Part shown: positions 4,958-5,260 of the stretch, in pieces
Numbering within the stretch: position 1 is the stretch's first letter
Layout: every line of letters starts with the position of its first letter
NCBI GenBank assembly: GCA_021792315.1
Contig: JAJYUX010000099.1
Location: 1 to 5,260, forward strand
Direction of reading: 5' to 3'
From: an archaeon
GTDB taxonomy: Archaea > Thermoproteota > Nitrososphaeria > Nitrososphaerales > CADDZS01
DNA: 5,260 bases
Translations under genes and position numbers: made by a program
The notes under the pieces: model-generated
Databases searched by the model: none
What the model was told of the DNA's origin: nothing
The model's input: only the letters and a program-made list of their open reading frames with translations

Positions 4958-5161
4958 CTACTTGCTAGTTTCTGCTAGCCTTGCCTCGATCTCCTTTAGC
5001 CTTCGCTCAAGAATCTTCTTTTCATCTTCCAAATACTCACGACGATTTTCTGGACTTGGTTCTTCATAGTAGTAGACTGGAGGACGCTCGTAGTAGTATC
5101 TTGGATAGTAGCGATGCCTGCCATGTAGACAGCAGAATTCCTCGTGACAGTGCCAACACAT
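4958..5161 (-). CDS. Small Cys/His-rich protein with Tyr/Pro-rich linker and C-terminal coiled coil
   Basis: The 67-residue product has three parts. Residues 2-16 carry four cysteines (2, 5, 10, 11) and four histidines (4, 6, 13, 16) in a CWHCHEEFCC-x-H-x-x-H arrangement that looks able to bind zinc or another metal. Residues 18-37 are rich in Tyr, Pro, Arg and Glu. Residues 42-64 form a charged amphipathic helix with coiled-coil spacing (ILERRLKEIEARLAE). No signal peptide or membrane helix is seen. The design recalls small archaeal DUF5320-type proteins, which pair a short variable N-terminus with a C-terminal coiled coil, but the family is not certain. A strong ribosome-binding site, GGTGAGG, lies 7 nt before the ATG, so translation is likely. 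It precedes the metal importer on the same strand, which suggests a metal-related role such as buffering, delivery or sensing; this is inference from context and composition. Confidence 0.75.
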   Translation of the reverse strand: MCWHCHEEFCCLHGRHRYYPRYYYERPPVYYYEEPSPENRREYLEDEKKILERRLKEIEARLAETSK

Positions 5162-5168
5162 TTTCTTT

Positions 5169-5175
5169 CCTCACC
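5169..5175 (-). promoter_or_regulatory. Strong ribosome-binding site of the Cys/His-rich gene
   Basis: On the minus strand this reads GGTGAGG, ending 7 nt before the ATG at 5161. It contains the archaeal core GGTGA and fixes the start of the small gene. Confidence 0.7.
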
Positions 5176-5200
5176 GTACAACATGTTTTGTTCAAGACAC

Positions 5201-5208
5201 TCTTAAAC
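5201..5208 (-). promoter_or_regulatory. TATA-like box before the Cys/His-rich gene
   Basis: On the minus strand this reads GTTTAAGA. About 26 nt downstream puts transcription start near 5179, just before the ribosome-binding site at 5175-5169. The TTAA core also reads on the plus strand about 30 nt before the ATG at 5235, so it might serve both directions. Confidence 0.4.
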
Positions 5209-5234
5209 AGGATGCACGATTCTCAACTGTGAAA

Positions 5235-5260
5235 ATGACCAGAAAAGAGTGCTTTAAGAC
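5235..5260 (+). CDS. Possible start of a divergent gene, cut by the window edge
   Basis: An ATG at 5235 opens a frame reading MTRKECFK to the edge. No spaced ribosome-binding site precedes it (GTGA at 5229-5232 is too close), so it would need a leaderless mRNA from a promoter near 5205. Only eight codons are visible, so this is a hint only. Confidence 0.18.

Noticed and set aside
1..5260. CRISPR array, insertion sequence, tRNA or rRNA
   Set aside because: No regularly spaced repeats, transposase, terminal repeats or structured RNA gene could be recognised on either strand.

Overview
The window looks archaeal. Ribosome-binding sites are of the GGTGA/GTGA type, several AT-rich boxes sit where an archaeal TATA box would, TTG starts are likely, and one gene belongs to the MTH1187 thiamine-binding family, which is common in archaea. 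The lineage cannot be fixed from the sequence. A Nitrososphaeria-like or Thermoplasmatota-like archaeon would fit, but that is a guess.

Left (1-698): no intact gene of normal size. Fragments of membrane-protein coding sequence lie in two forward frames and are broken by stops. The first resembles the C-terminal part of protoheme IX farnesyltransferase (CtaB). Two very short ORFs follow, joined to each other and to the next gene by ATGA overlaps. The intact gene at 699-1811 is a 370-residue amino-acid dehydrogenase of the Glu/Leu/Phe/Val family. It keeps the catalytic residues but lacks both residues that grip the glutamate side-chain carboxylate, so a branched-chain or other hydrophobic substrate is more likely than glutamate.

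Middle (1812-3244): gene-poor. It holds a thiamine-binding-family gene (2450-2701) whose conserved C-terminal segment lies in another frame just past the stop, and a small HicB-like ORF (2988-3230). An 11-base motif at 2151-2161 recurs twice, as the two arms of a large palindrome at 4895-4930.

Right (3245-5260): a minus-strand metal-uptake cluster. In transcription order it has a 67-residue Cys/His-rich protein with a C-terminal coiled coil, then a 12-bp perfect inverted repeat in the intergenic gap, then the ATPase and permease of an ABC-3 (ZnuCB/MntAB-like) zinc or manganese importer. The substrate-binding protein is not in the window. The permease starts on a TTG directly after the ATPase stop codon, and a small hairpin spans that junction. 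A possible divergent gene begins at the right edge.
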